A stretch of 64,000 nucleotides of DNA from Cloeon dipterum (Eukaryota > Arthropoda > Insecta > Ephemeroptera > Baetidae). Made by a program: the position numbers and the translations under genes. Shown here piece after piece: positions 46,656 to 58,969 of the stretch (positions within the stretch are counted from its first letter, which is position 1; every line of letters starts with the position of its first letter). The notes under the pieces were generated by a model that saw only the letters and a list, made by a program, of their open reading frames with translations, had not been told where the DNA came from and made no database searches. The stretch lies in assembly GCF_949628265.1 (NCBI RefSeq), contig NC_088786.1, positions 36,787,681 through 36,851,680 of the forward strand, given 5' to 3'.

Positions 46656-47084
46656 CGATGCGCGGCCTCTTATTTTTAGAAAATTTGAGACCAAAACAGT
46701 TTTTTAAGCTCACCATACTGGAAAGCTTGTTTATTTTTCTTGGTAATCATAAGCATAACATGCGCGGTTACAGATCAAATTCCGCCGCAAATTACGACAG
46801 TATAATTGCCGGATGATGCGGAGTTTGGCAGCGGAGAGTTGAGAAAATGGGCACAGGGCGCCGCCGACCCCCTAGGCAATATTAATTTGGTTTGGCGAGT
46901 GACCACCACCAGGGGCGTTGACATAATCTCAATTCTCGAGTTTAATTGTTGTGGCTCATCTAGAATTTTTTATTTCGATTTTTAAGTATTTGTTCTCGCT
47001 ATGCGATGTGTGAAATGCGGCCGGCGCGCTGCCCGCTCGCATGCACGCCGCATTTTTTTATCTTAAAATTCGACCGTTTGTCTG

Positions 47085-47200
47085 ATCTTCAACCACGACC
47101 CCTCATCGGACAGGTCTTTTTTTCGACTTTTCACTGGAATAATCAAACGATTTTTTTAGGGTACCCCGACCTGAGATCAGGGTTCGCAAAAACTGCATTT
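47085..47200 (-). repeat. Interspersed repeat D, inverted partial copy
   Basis: CCACGACCCCTCATCGGACA and AGGGTACCCCGACCTGAGAT match the reverse complement of 19430-19490. Confidence 0.6.
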
Positions 47201-49105
47201 TTCCGGTAAAACAATGCTGCAATTTAGCACATTTTGGCCGAAACACATGCTTCAGGACTGTTTCAACGCGGCTTTGCCGGCGCCGTTGCTTACTATTCGC
47301 TTTTTCGGCGGCACGCGGGGTGGTGGCGAACGGGTTGGCGGAGCGCGTGGCGAGTTCCCCTTTTTAAAGGTACTCGCTGTTGCTTTTTCAACCATTTCAA
47401 GCACGCCCGACGGTGCTTGACCAAAATTTTAAATCGTGAGGCTTTTACAGGTCGCGGCGGATAGTCAGGGCGAGAGAAGCAGCCGGTCGGGCCAAGTGCC
47501 GCTTTTTAAAAAAAAATTCAGTGCTGGTGTGAGACAAAAAATTATTTTTTTAAGAGATAAATTTATGTTTTTGGAATAAGAATTAGAATTAGCCCTAACA
47601 ATATTCCGCTCAAATATAAAATGACCTAAGATTTTATTTACTTTCGGCACTGCTGCAGGAAAATCCCCTGCCGATCAATAGTAAAGATAAAGAAGGTTAT
47701 TCCAAAAGGCAAATAGCAGCCACTGATGGCTCAATTTGCACTGCGGAGACTGTGTTTGAGCGACTGGGGGTGTTATTCATTGCGCTGCTTTCTTTCGCAG
47801 TCGGTGCATACAAATTTCTCTATTCCATTTGTAAGAAAATTCAGTCTGCGTGTTTTATAAAAAAAAAAAGATTCGTGCTACGCGCTGCCGCCGGGCCATC
47901 TCTAAAACATCGTCGTCGCGGCGGTGGCAGCTGTCTCTCACAATCAATTATTACATTATTATTTATCTCTAATTCTTTAAACGACGAGCGAGCATTGGCG
48001 TGGGCTCGGCAGCTCGGTGCAGGGTTATTCTAGCTAGCTGACACGTCACCCCTCAGATGGACGACGAAATATTTGGGTGGTAAATAACGCGATGCTCGGC
48101 GGCAGAGATCAGACGGTACGAGCAGGTGGACATTATTATTGATTTTCCCTTTTTGCCTTCCGCGTCGTCAGAGAATACAACTGCGTGGCAGCGGCAGATT
48201 TTAACAATAACAAAAATACTCTATTGAGCGACTATATACCGCGGCGCGCTCTCGGCCCTTTTGTTGCTTTTGTTTGTGCACGCAACTTAATTGTTTTACG
48301 GCCGCGTTACTGCTTTGATGCAGATAATAATTTAAGAATTGTCCAGCGATGATTTTAAAATTATATGGCGAAGAGCATGTATTTAATAATTATTTGTGGA
48401 GACATGGAATTATCTAGAGTCAAAAAAGGCCTTGATTTTATCTTTTAATTCGGAAAAGGACTGATTTAATGGAACAATTCTTTTCTATCTGTAAAATAAA
48501 AATAATGCAGCATTGAAACAAAATTTTAATAAGCAAAAAATAGGAGCAAACATGAGATGCACAAAAATGTCTTTTAAAATAACAAAACAAAATGTGCACA
48601 AACAAACTGAAGCTTTTACACATTTGCACGGTTTATTTGCCAAGTTGTATGATGTTTTTTCCGCCAAGGACGGTTTTTTGCCATATTTTTTCACGATTGA
48701 AAGTAAAATAAGCATCCACAACTTTTTATTTTGCTATGACCAAAGAGACGAAGGCAATTATAAAATAAAATGCGATAAAAACCTGCTTCGTGGTTGTAAG
48801 TTGGCGTTGATGAGGAAGTCAGCACACGCAGGAGATGAGTGTTCTTTCTTGCTCCTGTACCCCGAGAATGATATGATGTTGATAGAGCAAAAGGGAGAGT
48901 AAAAACGTACCTCCCGTGTTTCCCACTGCGTGCATTCACATCAAGCACAAAATACGCACCTGGCTGACAATGAGTTCAAAGCATGAAAAGGGCCTGCGCC
49001 TGAACCCGGAATTATATATTTCAAAATCAATTTATCAATTTACTAAAGAATTTAATAAAATTAATCGTCGAACATAAACTGCCGCTCAAGTTTTCTCGCT
49101 TTACA
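47201..49105. other. No gene recognised
   Basis: GC-rich then AT-rich intergenic DNA. The longest frame, 129 codons on the plus strand at 48513-48902, is lysine-rich, has no recognised domain and is overlapped by a minus-strand frame. I do not call it a gene. Confidence 0.4.
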
Positions 49106-49225
49106 TTTAGACAGTTGGGAATTGAACGCACGCAACCGTTGCACTTATACAAATTATGCAAGACAGTATTAGACAGCTTGTAAGTGCGCCTATTGCATGC
49201 GCGTTTAATTCACAAACTGTCTAAA
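49106..49225. mobile_element. Small 120-bp MITE
   Basis: Inverted ends TTTAGACAGTTGGGAATTGA and, from the right, TTTAGACAGTTTGTGAATTA. No second copy was noticed in the window. Confidence 0.6.
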
Positions 49226-49339
49226 TAAAAAACTGAGTGGCAGTTCGACAATTTTATACTTTAAACGTTACAATAATTTTGAGTTATTTTCAGCGGCGAG
49301 GGGCGATCCTGCTCCTGTAGCCATAATTAGACGTTAAAC

Positions 49340-49525
49340 AGGTGTGTGGTGGACAAGAGGGAAGAGCGGGGGAGCGAGAGAATTACTCTCTTGCTCGCGT
49401 GTCATTAGGAGAGCGATTGTGTGCGCGAGCAGGTGCGCGTTCGCTCCTTCGCTCAGGCGGTGCCTTTATTGATACACCTGAGTTTGTCCCTCCGCTCTAC
49501 CCTGTGTGGATGCCCGAAAATTTAT
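49340..49525. repeat. Inverted repeat, left member (partner at 51555-51735)
   Basis: GGCGGTGCCTTTATTGATAC and GTCCCTCCGCTCTACCC here match in reverse complement GTGTCAATAAAGCCACCGCC and GGGGAGAGCGGAGGGAG at 51570-51630. The arms are about 180 bp with roughly 70-75 percent identity by eye, 2 kb apart. Confidence 0.55.
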
Positions 49526-50337
49526 TTTGTTAATTAATATTGATTGTAATATCATCAGGTAAAACCCTGACAGATTTTCAAGTAAATTATCCCGGAAGAG
49601 AAGGGATAAAAGAATGGCTAAAAGGGAAAATTTGATTATAATGTTCACCTGCCCGAAGATTTTGATTTTTTTTTTTTTCAAATAAGACTCGCCGACTCTT
49701 CACGCACATGAAATAACAAACTGATAAGCGAGCCTTCATCCCTTATTTTGTTGAAAATTAAAATCATCAGTTATAAATACATAAATTTAAATATTAAAAA
49801 TATATTTGTATGCATAGCTCATCTATTTTGAATCTTAAAATACTATTTCGTCCGCAATATTAATTTCGCAAATGCACAAATTAATCCCTAACTATAACGA
49901 TCCAATTAAAAAGCCAGAATTTGACTGAAGGCACTGCAAATTTTAGCCTATGGGCTGGAGGATATTTTTTACTGCTGGACACTTCATTTCGCTTCCCGTT
50001 GATTGGCCAGGTTTGGAGCCAAAATTTGCGTTTTTGGCGAAATTTTCGCATACGGGAAGATAGGGAAGCGTATTGGTCAAGTACCTTAAATAGAATAGAT
50101 TTTGCCAAGGTCGATGTAGGAAGGTGGCCCATCATTTTTTCGATATAAAAATAATATGGCGAGGGTTAAAAAGTGAGGCACAGTAAATTTAGAAATTATA
50201 ATTTGACAATATGTCTGTGAAGTACAAAATATAATTTATTTCGCCATCTCTGTCTGGCGGGCTCGCAAGGCGTCACTGTGTGCGCGCAATGACGAAATTA
50301 AGGTGTTGTTTGGTCGCCCCGCGGGCAGCCTTTTCGA

Positions 50338-50635
50338 ATAATTTCGAAAGGTAATTTATATTGTTCTTTCGTAAATTGGTTATCTGTTTGTTTCGAAATG
50401 TACTTAAGCCCCTTGCTGTGCTTTGAAATCGGACGGTGCATTGTGCGTTGGGTGCATGCACCGAAGGAGGGAAGAAAAGATAAATGAGGCCGTGTATTTC
50501 CCTTCCTCAATATTTTTTTCGTCATCGCGTCAGTCTTTAGGTAGTCGGGCAACAGAAAACACATGCCCCCGCTGCATCTCTTCTGCGTGTGACTCCCTCA
50601 CAACCTCACAATCAGCGCCGGCATACAACTGCGTG
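50338..50635 (+). promoter_or_regulatory. Putative promoter and 5' untranslated exon, LRR-like gene 2
   Basis: Aligns with 58970-59260 upstream of gene 3. Shared blocks include TTTCGTAAATTGGT, GTGCATGCACCGAAGGAGGG, CGTCAGTC followed by a CAACAGAAAACAC block, and CTCTTCTGCGTGTGACT. It ends at a splice donor CGTG|GTAAGT (exon end 50635). The proposed intron runs to TTTTAG at 52904, three bases before the start codon. Confidence 0.55.
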
Positions 50636-50639
50636 GTAA

Positions 50640-52034
50640 GTTTTAAGTTTTATCGCATTTTATTCGATTTTTTCCTTCGCGTCTTTGCCCACGACTAAAG
50701 CTGCGAATCTTCGACTGTAATTGTCTAATTTTCCGTCACATAATATTCAAACTGAGCACGAAATCATGCCATATTCACACACGACTGTTCATGCAACTGT
50801 AAAATCTTATAAAACTGTTTACGGCGGTAAAAATAAGTAAATTTCAGCACATCAGCTTGTTTGAGCACGATATATCGAATTTTTTTTTTAATTTCATGAG
50901 CCATTTTTGGGCAAAGCATTTTTTTATCTGTTTTGTCCGCTCTAATATTTGTGCTTGGTTAAAATTGATTTCATTCCTGCTCTATTTAATTTATTACAAT
51001 ATACTAATTTTTATTTTCCAAAGAGAAAAATAATTATATTCAATTTAATCAGTTTTTTTATTAAGAGTAAAGGCAGAGGGCACGTAAACCTGCTAAACGC
51101 AGGTGTCTTGCATTGAGTAGAATACAAGAATTATTTCTTAAAGTCTATATTATGTATTAACAGTCCGCGTCACACCCGCTTAAAATAGGAATATCTGAGG
51201 TGGCTTCACGAATAAATGCACCGACACAAAGCCACGAAAGGCCGACAGCGCGCGTGCATGCCCCCAGGTCGGGAGAGACGCTCCCTCGCACCGCGCAAAA
51301 GCTTCTTTTGTTATTTTCAGTCGCTGCCACTCGATTTTATTTTTCTTTCCACCCAGAATAAATAATGTGGATGGAAGGAAGGCCGAACTGGACAAAATGA
51401 TATTGTAAAAAAGTGTTCTTAATAAAAAAAAGGGACACGCGGTCGCTCCAGAGACTATTTTATAACTATAAAACGCGTGTTCAGCCACCAGGCCCGGATG
51501 GCCCATTGTACCTGAAGAAACATAACAATCGCATTACTAATAATTGTTGTTTACCGATATGAAACTACACACACACCCAGGGGAGAGCGGAGGGAGAAAC
51601 ACAGGTGTCAATAAAGCCACCGCCACCGCCTTTCACGAACGCGCACATGCTCGCTCGCACGCGTTCGCTCTCCTGACGGCACGCGAGCAAAAGGCCAAAT
51701 TCTCTCGCTCCGCCCCGCACCCCTTTCACGTCAATTATGGCTAGATGAACAGGCTCCGACCTCGTGAGAGAGGAAAGGCCGATTATGCGGCCCCTATACC
51801 GCCCCATCGGACGCACCGGGCAATTCCCCGGGGGCTGCGCGACCAGCCGCCTGAAACTCCGCATTTTTTCGAGGATTCGCCAATTTTGCAATTTACACAA
51901 AACACGGCATTTGTTTTAAGCGATACGCGAGCCGAAAAAACCGCAATTTTTGGAGTCCTCTGCGTTTTTACAATTTTTCGATTCAATATATCACAAGAAA
52001 TCAATAAAATGTAAGCATTAAAAAAGGAAAAAAA
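50640..52034. other. Intron-like interval with repeat remnants
   Basis: Between the proposed 5' exon and coding exon 1 of LRR-like gene 2. Bases about 51280-51420 match 57850-57990 (CGCACCGCGCAAAAGC and GAATTTTATTTTT-type blocks). The right member of the inverted repeat lies at 51555-51735. No coding exon was recognised. Confidence 0.45.
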
Positions 52035-52436
52035 TTGTATATCAACGTTCCAAATACAGTTCAAATCTTAAGGAAAACCAGCCCGTTGGCTCGCATTGTT
52101 AAGGCACTCTCAGGAGTGTCAAAGCAATGGGAGGGATTTGAGCAGTTCGGAGATCTAATACTGGCTACCCAATGTCAGAGATGGCAAAAAGTGGTTAGTT
52201 TAGTGACTCGAAATGCTCAAATTGCTCAACGGGCTGGTTTGCACCTTTCCAGCATGCGCGATTTGGCTTCAATGCGGTCCTCGGTGCGGAGGCAAGTGGC
52301 CCTTGAGTGGGTTGGGTCCCTGAAATGTGCGGCCTGGTGCGCCCATGTTATCCGTTCGCGGTGTTATTGGCACTCGGAATTCAGCATTCGTGCTAGTGCA
52401 GTGCGCGCCCTTCCCGGTCCTCCGGTCCTCGGATAG
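52035..52436 (+). other. Unidentified 133-codon open frame
   Basis: Open frame with an amino-acid composition more protein-like than most in the window (KALSGVSKQWEGFEQFGDLI, then CQRWQKVVSLVTRNAQIAQR). The segment at 52115-52250 recurs at 36680-36830 upstream of LRR-like gene 1, where the same frame is broken by stops. It could be a decayed mobile-element exon or an upstream exon. I do not recognise a domain. Confidence 0.25.
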
Positions 52437-52907
52437 GGATAAAAAGAGCAAAAAAAAAGAAGAAAATAAAACAATACAGACAGGGCCGGACTAGTATCAA
52501 AAATTCAAATCAAATTTCTTAATTTTGGTGTCCCCGCGCGCCCCCCAACCTTTGGATTTTTGTATTAATTTTTACATAATTTAAAAAATATATTTTGATC
52601 AGATTCGAGAAATATTTTTCCCTTATAAAATGAGTTTCTCTTCGGAATTTAAAATGTTTAGTCATTTTAAATTCGAGTGGAAAATTGCAAGGGCCAATCA
52701 AAAATCACTAATTTATCGCAGCACTGCGATAGTTTTTACGCTAGTTCGGGTAGATTCTAGATTGATGATCGGTTTCAATGTAGTTGTTCGATTTTTGCTA
52801 AATTCGTTTTTTTGCCTTGTACTACTCAAACCAGACAGCAGAAATTATAAAGTTTAAGAAGATTATTGAAATCTTTTTTGAAAATTATGCATTGCATCTT
52901 TTAGGAA

Positions 52908-55900
52908 ATGGCTACCCATGAAGTGGATGTGCCAGACCTTCTTGCACTGGCGAGGAGACGGACTGAGGTCACGAGCTTGAAACAAATTCTGATCAAATAT
53001 GTCGCAGAAAACGCCGGAGGTTTCATTCGTGGAGAGGACACACTAGAAAACTTGCGTAAGTATCTAACTATTATAAGCAACCCTCAAATACAAATTAACT
53101 ATTTTAAAATAATTTAAGCTTTAGTAATATTTTAACTACAAATTTACCTATTAGTACAGTGTTTATAATTCGTAACTAATAGGGCACCACTGCACATTTA
53201 CAAATTTTATTTATATACGTGCCCTGCGATTTCGGTTTCGAATTTCATCCTGGCATAAGCAACTCAAGGGGCTGAAAACTAAAATCAGTTTAGCCATTCG
53301 AATAAATGTTTACACGAGAAAAGTATCTGTCGCTTCCGCCTCTCCATTAGGCCGATTTAATTTTGGTCCTCTGTAAAAATTTAGCTTAAAGAGGAATGAT
53401 ACTGGAAAAGCCTGGAAAATGCTCGTTGCCAATGCATCGTCCCTTAGGATTCAGTTAAAGCCTTAATTGACCAAAGAAGGGCTGTAATTTTTTGAGAAAA
53501 TTGGCTGGAAAGTTACCGTGCTTTTCAAATGGCTGTCTCCTTACTTGAAATCCGATTTATTTTCAAAACCAAGAGTTTCCCCAATAAGTGGCATACACCG
53601 TTGGACAGATCTCGACCAGAGCAATCGGAATATGTCAAGAAAATATGTTCAAGCCCTGAAAATTTTGGAGAAAATGGGCAAAATTTGAATTTTTATTGTA
53701 GGAAGGGCATTTTTTACTATTGCAAATTGTTCAACAAATTGTTTATGGCATCAACAAGTCAAATAATTTTCAATTGTTGCCCTGTATCATTCCACTTTAA
53801 ATTGTTTTGCTATATTTATAAAGCCTGAAAATTGTATAAAAGCTTTGTTGCCATCCATTGGCTTCTTTCGTATTTAAAAAAAAGTTGTGCCTTTATTAAT
53901 TTCTAGCTTTTTTACTTCGTGAGATGGTGCTGGGTCAGCTGATGCAACTGAGGGACAGTGGAAATGTGGACAACAGTCAAGAATATATTATGGAGATGAT
54001 TCAGGCCTACTCTCAATTGATCAGCCAAGCGACTAAGAAAGTTGAGCTGACTGGATTTATTTCCTTCTGCCGTAAACCAAACACCAGCCGAAATACCACA
54101 ACGGTATTTTCATTTCTCTTTGACGTTTTCTGAAGAATCTAATTTTTGTAAACAGATTCTGGAGGCGATTTTGCAGAAAGCTGCTGGTTTGGAGCACCTG
54201 GATCTCCGTTATAATTCGATAAAGTTTCTGCTTCGGTGTCCTGCCTTGAAGAACAATTCCATAGAAGCAATTCTAAGAATGGAAAATCTGAAGATGATTC
54301 AGTTTTGGGTGGTTAAATTCGAGCATGTCAAGCATGTTTGCAAAAATTTAAAAAATTTGCAACACGTCGAATGCACTTATCTTAAGTATGAGCGTGCAGA
54401 TGAAGAAAACATTGTGGCCAACATCGAAGACTTCAAATCGAGCTTCTCGCGATTGAGGGTGTTCCTGTTTGAAGCATTCTCATTCGCGTTTGAGAGGAAC
54501 TTGGCGAAGCTATGCATTCAACACCTAAATTTACATGTCGTCCGAGATTTCGCTGACATCCGCTATGGCTCTAATCGCGTTTCCCCAGAATTGCCAATTC
54601 CCGAAGAGCTAGAGACGTACACGTTGCGTCACTTGCATTCAACTCCGTCAGCCATTGACCTGCCAGCAGCATTTCCACACGTCACCCATTTAAATGCAAG
54701 TATCAATATAGCTTTACAAAATTTTGATCAAAGAATTTATACATTTTAATTCACTTCCTCACATCCATGGCCTTTTTCTTATTTGGTTTACATCTTTCAT
54801 GGCGAGAAAACTTGCGAAAGCTTTTCTTTCGAATAAAAGGTGTGTAAATGGGTTCACCCCAGCGGGGGCCAGATGTGCGATAAAATTGGTTATCACTGCG
54901 CAGATCCAAGATGGCGTCTGACTTTGGGAAGCAAAAAGCTCTCTTTGGATTGCCGTACGAGTGTCAAGAGTTTGTTTTTACGATCCAAAAGACACAATTA
55001 GTGTAATTAATGCACATTATGTCACACAATATTGACCAAAACTTGCTTATTTTCGCGCATTTTCACGTGACCGTACTCCACCGGACGCCATATCTGTGCG
55101 TCGCATGAATCTGGACCCCGCTGGGGTTCGCGAGCCTCATTAAAGGAAGCCGAGTCCAGTAATTGACATCTTATTGTCTTAAAAAATAAAAATTCAACTC
55201 TTTTTTTAATTAATCACACGAATAACCAGGCTGAGTGAGATAAAAAATTTAATTTGTAATGTTACAGGCAATTTGCACCTGGCATGAACTAGAGGGCGCA
55301 CACAACTCGATTCTGAAATTCGATAACATTGATAGCTTAGCGCTGTACCTTCGGCCAAATGATTCTACCCTCAACTCATTTTTGGAAGCGTATGGAGCCA
55401 ACCTCCACACTCTCGTGATCGAGGCAGAATATAGTTACTATATTATGGACATGCCTTATATCAACTTTTCGTTCGAAAGGATTTTCGATGCTTGCCCGAA
55501 ACTGCAGAAGCTGGAGTTGCATAGGGTGCACATTTTGGACGACAAGAAGCCTCTCAAGTCTTTCGCGCAGCTGCGAGAGCTTCACTGGTATCCGAAGTAA
55601 GATTTTAGAGTCAATTAATTGTTCTTTTAGGAATTTGGATACCTGCTTCAGCAGGGAATATCTTTTTAAAATATTCTACGCTATTTTTTTTGTAGAAATA
55701 TCACTCTAAAGTCTGCAGAAAATTGTTAAAAATAGGATAATTTCGATTTTGCAAATTGCAGAAAATTATTCCATTACATATAATTAATCTAAAAAGCCAC
55801 TGTCTCGCCTAAAAAATGAAAAAAGCAAGGAACTAACAATTTATTTCCATATGACTAATATTTAAGTTCCTCCACCTGATGGCGTTAACCTTTACATTAC

Positions 55901-56396
55901 AATAATTATGTTAATTAAATTAAAAGTTGCTTGTACCGGTGGTTGCAGGTATGATCTTAGACACTTTTGTGACCTATCAAACATCCTGGCGGCGCCAAAT
56001 CTACACAAGTTTACCTTCCCTGCTGACAGGTACAAAATCAGTACTGAGAGTCTTCGGAAGCTGACGTCGTTGGTAGCTGAAAAGAAGATTTTGGGCCAAC
56101 TCACTAATCTTCATTTGGATTTATGTCAAGCCATCGACGCTGCAAAAATCAAATACGAATTTCTGATGGCTTTCAGAGACTTTCTCGCCGTTGCTGCGGC
56201 TCATCTCCCCAAGTTGGTCGATGTTAAAATTGTGCTCCGTTGTAAGAATCACATTGTTCCCGGGGTACTTACATTAAATAGCCATGATGAAAAACATATA
56301 AGTTTTATTGGTAAAAAATTCAAGCAGTGGATCGGAGATGACAGCATTGCCAAGTTCATTCGTGTATTTAATGCTAGAGCTAGAAATCAGCTGTAA
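52908..56396 (+). CDS. LRR-like family protein, gene 2
   Basis: Five coding exons: 52908-53055, 53907-54103, 54156-54695, 55268-55596 and 55949-56396, with phases 1, 0, 0, 2, giving 553 residues. Exon 3 appears to end at a GC donor (AAAT|GCAAGT) where the paralogues have GT. The start ATG follows acceptor TTTTAG. Motifs: N-terminal LLALARRRTEV and PFLLREMVLGQL; leucine-rich spacing GLEHLDLRYNSIKF and MENLKMIQFW; AFPHVTHLN at the end of exon 3; AYGANLHTLVIEAE and CPKLQKLELHRV in exon 4; and a C-terminal KKFKQWIGDDSIAKFIRVF. There is no signal peptide or membrane span, so it is probably intracellular. Function is unknown. Intron 1 holds an M3 MITE. Confidence 0.85.
53387..53800 (+). mobile_element. 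MITE family M3, copy 4
   Basis: Full copy in intron 1 of LRR-like gene 2, inverted relative to 12350-12790. Ends are TAAAGAGGAATGATACTGG and CCTGTATCATTCCACTTTAA. It carries a 99-codon open frame starting MAVSLLEIRF like copy 1. Confidence 0.85.
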
Positions 56397-56418
56397 ATTA
56401 TTGATAAACCTGTAATTA

Positions 56419-56424
56419 AATAAA
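56419..56424 (+). terminator. Polyadenylation signal, LRR-like gene 2
   Basis: AATAAA 23 bases after the stop codon, followed by TATTGTAAGGTATGTG. It implies a short 3' UTR. Confidence 0.6.
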
Positions 56425-56674
56425 TATTGTAAGGTATGTGCATTTGTCTTATTTTAAAATTGCCCGTCTAGAGCACAAAAATATCACTTTTGGATTTTTC
56501 GTTTAAATTTTGCACTAGGAGCGGATTTTTTTAAAAACATGGCAATTCAAATGATCATTCATTTTTTGGAAAAAGTTTCGTAGGTTGCGGTTTTTAGTTA
56601 TATCTTTACTTATTTGGTCACAGAACGCATCTTTCTCCCATTTAATTAACAACAGGATATTACTTTCCTTCAAC

Positions 56675-57130
56675 TAGAGTCGAGACGAGTCTAACGGTGG
56701 GTATTTTTTGCAATTTTTGTGGTCAGAAACCGAGATTAAGAGTTTTAAAAAATAACAAAATTTTAACAATATCTATGATATATTTTTTGTTTTTTAGCAC
56801 CTCCAAAACTCGGGTTTTAAGCATCGCAATTACAAAAACTACCCACTGTTGGACTCGTCTTGATCTCCTCTGAGCAGCTGAAGGGTTTAGGGGTGTTTTC
56901 TCTCCACCCCACAGTTGACATAGAGCTTAAAAGATGCGAACAGTGATTGGCGTCAGGAAACGGTCGTCGCTTTTTATCAAAATTTTAGCGTTGGGGATGA
57001 AAGGGGATGAGATTATACAACTTCTTAACCCTTCAGCTGGTCAGAGGAGATCAAGACGAGTCTAACGGTTGGTGGTTTTTGCAATTCTGACAATTAGAAC
57101 CTGAGATTTAGAAGTACAAATAACGCAAAA
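56675..57130. mobile_element. MITE family M4, copy 4
   Basis: GAGACGAGTCTAACGGTGGG near 56690, AACTCGGGTTTTAAGCATCG near 56814, then the inverted end AGACGAGTCTAACGGTTGG near 57055. Probably two elements in tandem or one nested copy. Confidence 0.65.
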
Positions 57131-58969
57131 ATTCGAAAAAAAGTCATATTGATCCCAATCCAATTAAATATAGTAATTACCGAAAAATTGTCAACAAATA
57201 ATCTGCCAAGACCGTCAAATGAAGGTGGTTCGTCTCGGGGCACCGCGTTCATTTCTCATGTCAATATTGACCTCTCTAATTTTAAAATTCAACAGAAAAT
57301 GTGCACTCTAAAGTAGGATTTTGCGATATTTCCATTAATGCCCGTCGGTGGTGCCCTTCGCTACTTGCTTGGGGCTCTATATCGAAGCTGTGCAACTCGG
57401 CTACTGGAAGTCCCGGAGCCTATCTAAATTATTCAACGTCGAGCGAACACTCCTTTTTTGCATCTCGGCGCAGCCACCGACCGACGAGCCGCGATTCGCT
57501 GTACCGCAGGCATCCGTCCGCGATGCAAACGTTGCCGATCTAACGTCTAACGTCAGCGTGCGGTCAGTGATTGATATGATTATAAATTAATTCCGTCAAT
57601 TATGTAGAGCTGGGTTCTTTCCTCATTTGAAAATAAAAATAACCATCACAAAAATGGCCAAACGCAGGAAATGGTAAAACGCTCCTATAAAAGCAAGAAT
57701 GCGGGCTGTCGGTCGATTTATTCAATTTTCCCTGTACAGTCTGTGGCACAAAACACACCCCGGCCAAGAGGGGGAAAATGGGAATAGTTCACTGACCTAA
57801 ACCAACAATAAAAGACAGGAAGCGCATTCATCCCCAGCAATAGCAACGCGCTCTTTCCCGCACCGCACTAAAGCATACTTTTCTTATTTGTCACGAAGCT
57901 GCCTCTGCCGCTGAATTTTATTTTTTCAAACCGCGCGGACAAGGAATGCATGGAAAACAAGACTGGAAAAGATTTTCAATGTCTACAATTGTAATAAAAT
58001 TATCCATCACCCGCGGCCAGATTTTTTTTGGGGATATATTTATGACTAATTTTTACAAAAAATAAATCGTCTTAGTGCCGTAAAAATCGCGCATATGTTC
58101 TTGGTGCACCCGTAAAAATTGCGCATAGCTCCAAACCTCCATTTTACAGGAGAGAGAAAAAAACAGTTTCCTCACTACATGCATCCGCGTCTCGATAAAA
58201 AACTTTGTGCACCCGAATCTCTCAGGTTGTAGTGGTCCTATTTACAAAAATTAAGTATCACTTGACTCGTCTTGAGGTGGAATAAGTAATTGAAATGGTT
58301 TGAAGTAGACAATCACTCGTCAACGTCGTGCTAAGGTGTTGAAACGAACAAAAATGCTAAATTTCAGGTTATTTTAGGGGGTTAAAAGGGGGTTGGGGTT
58401 GGTGGATACCATACCCCTTTAGTGCACTTGGGAACGCTGAGACGAGTCTAACGGTATTCGGTTTTTCAAAATCGGATGATCAATCGATATTTAGTCGATC
58501 AACGATTTTTAGCAACCTCGATAAACAAGATTTTTCAAAGTTTTCATTTTTTATTAATAAAATGAGGAAATGGCTATGAAAGAAATAAATACACTTGATA
58601 TATTCATTTTCAAATTTCAGTTTAAATTAAAAATATTAATTTGAATGACCTTGACCATTGACCTACCACTTAGAGGTCAACATAAAAGATGTTTGCCTTG
58701 TTGAGACGAGTTCAATGTTTTTTTAAATTTTTGTTCTAAAACACCCCTGAGCAAAAAGCTATGAATTATGCTCAAAATTCCCAGATTGTGACCTTTGAAC
58801 ATCCGCGTCGAGTTTTTGGAATGATTTTTGGGTAACCTACTGTCACTTGCGCACTTTTCAAGTTGCGCAACTTTACACATGCGCGCTTTTTACAGCACCA
58901 AGACGAAATGCGTGTTGATTTTAATGGAGAAGCGGAGAGGAATTTCAAACATGAAAAGGAGGGTGGCAT
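57131..58969. other. No gene recognised
   Basis: Upstream region of LRR-like gene 3. Bases about 57850-57990 match 51280-51420. A decayed M4-like stretch (GAGACGAGTCTAACGG near 58440) is present. Overlapping 80-codon frames near 57301-57590 are not convincing. Confidence 0.4.

Noticed and set aside
48513..48902. 129-codon lysine-rich open frame
   Set aside because: No domain, no signal peptide, an antisense frame overlaps, and there is no paralogue or splice evidence.
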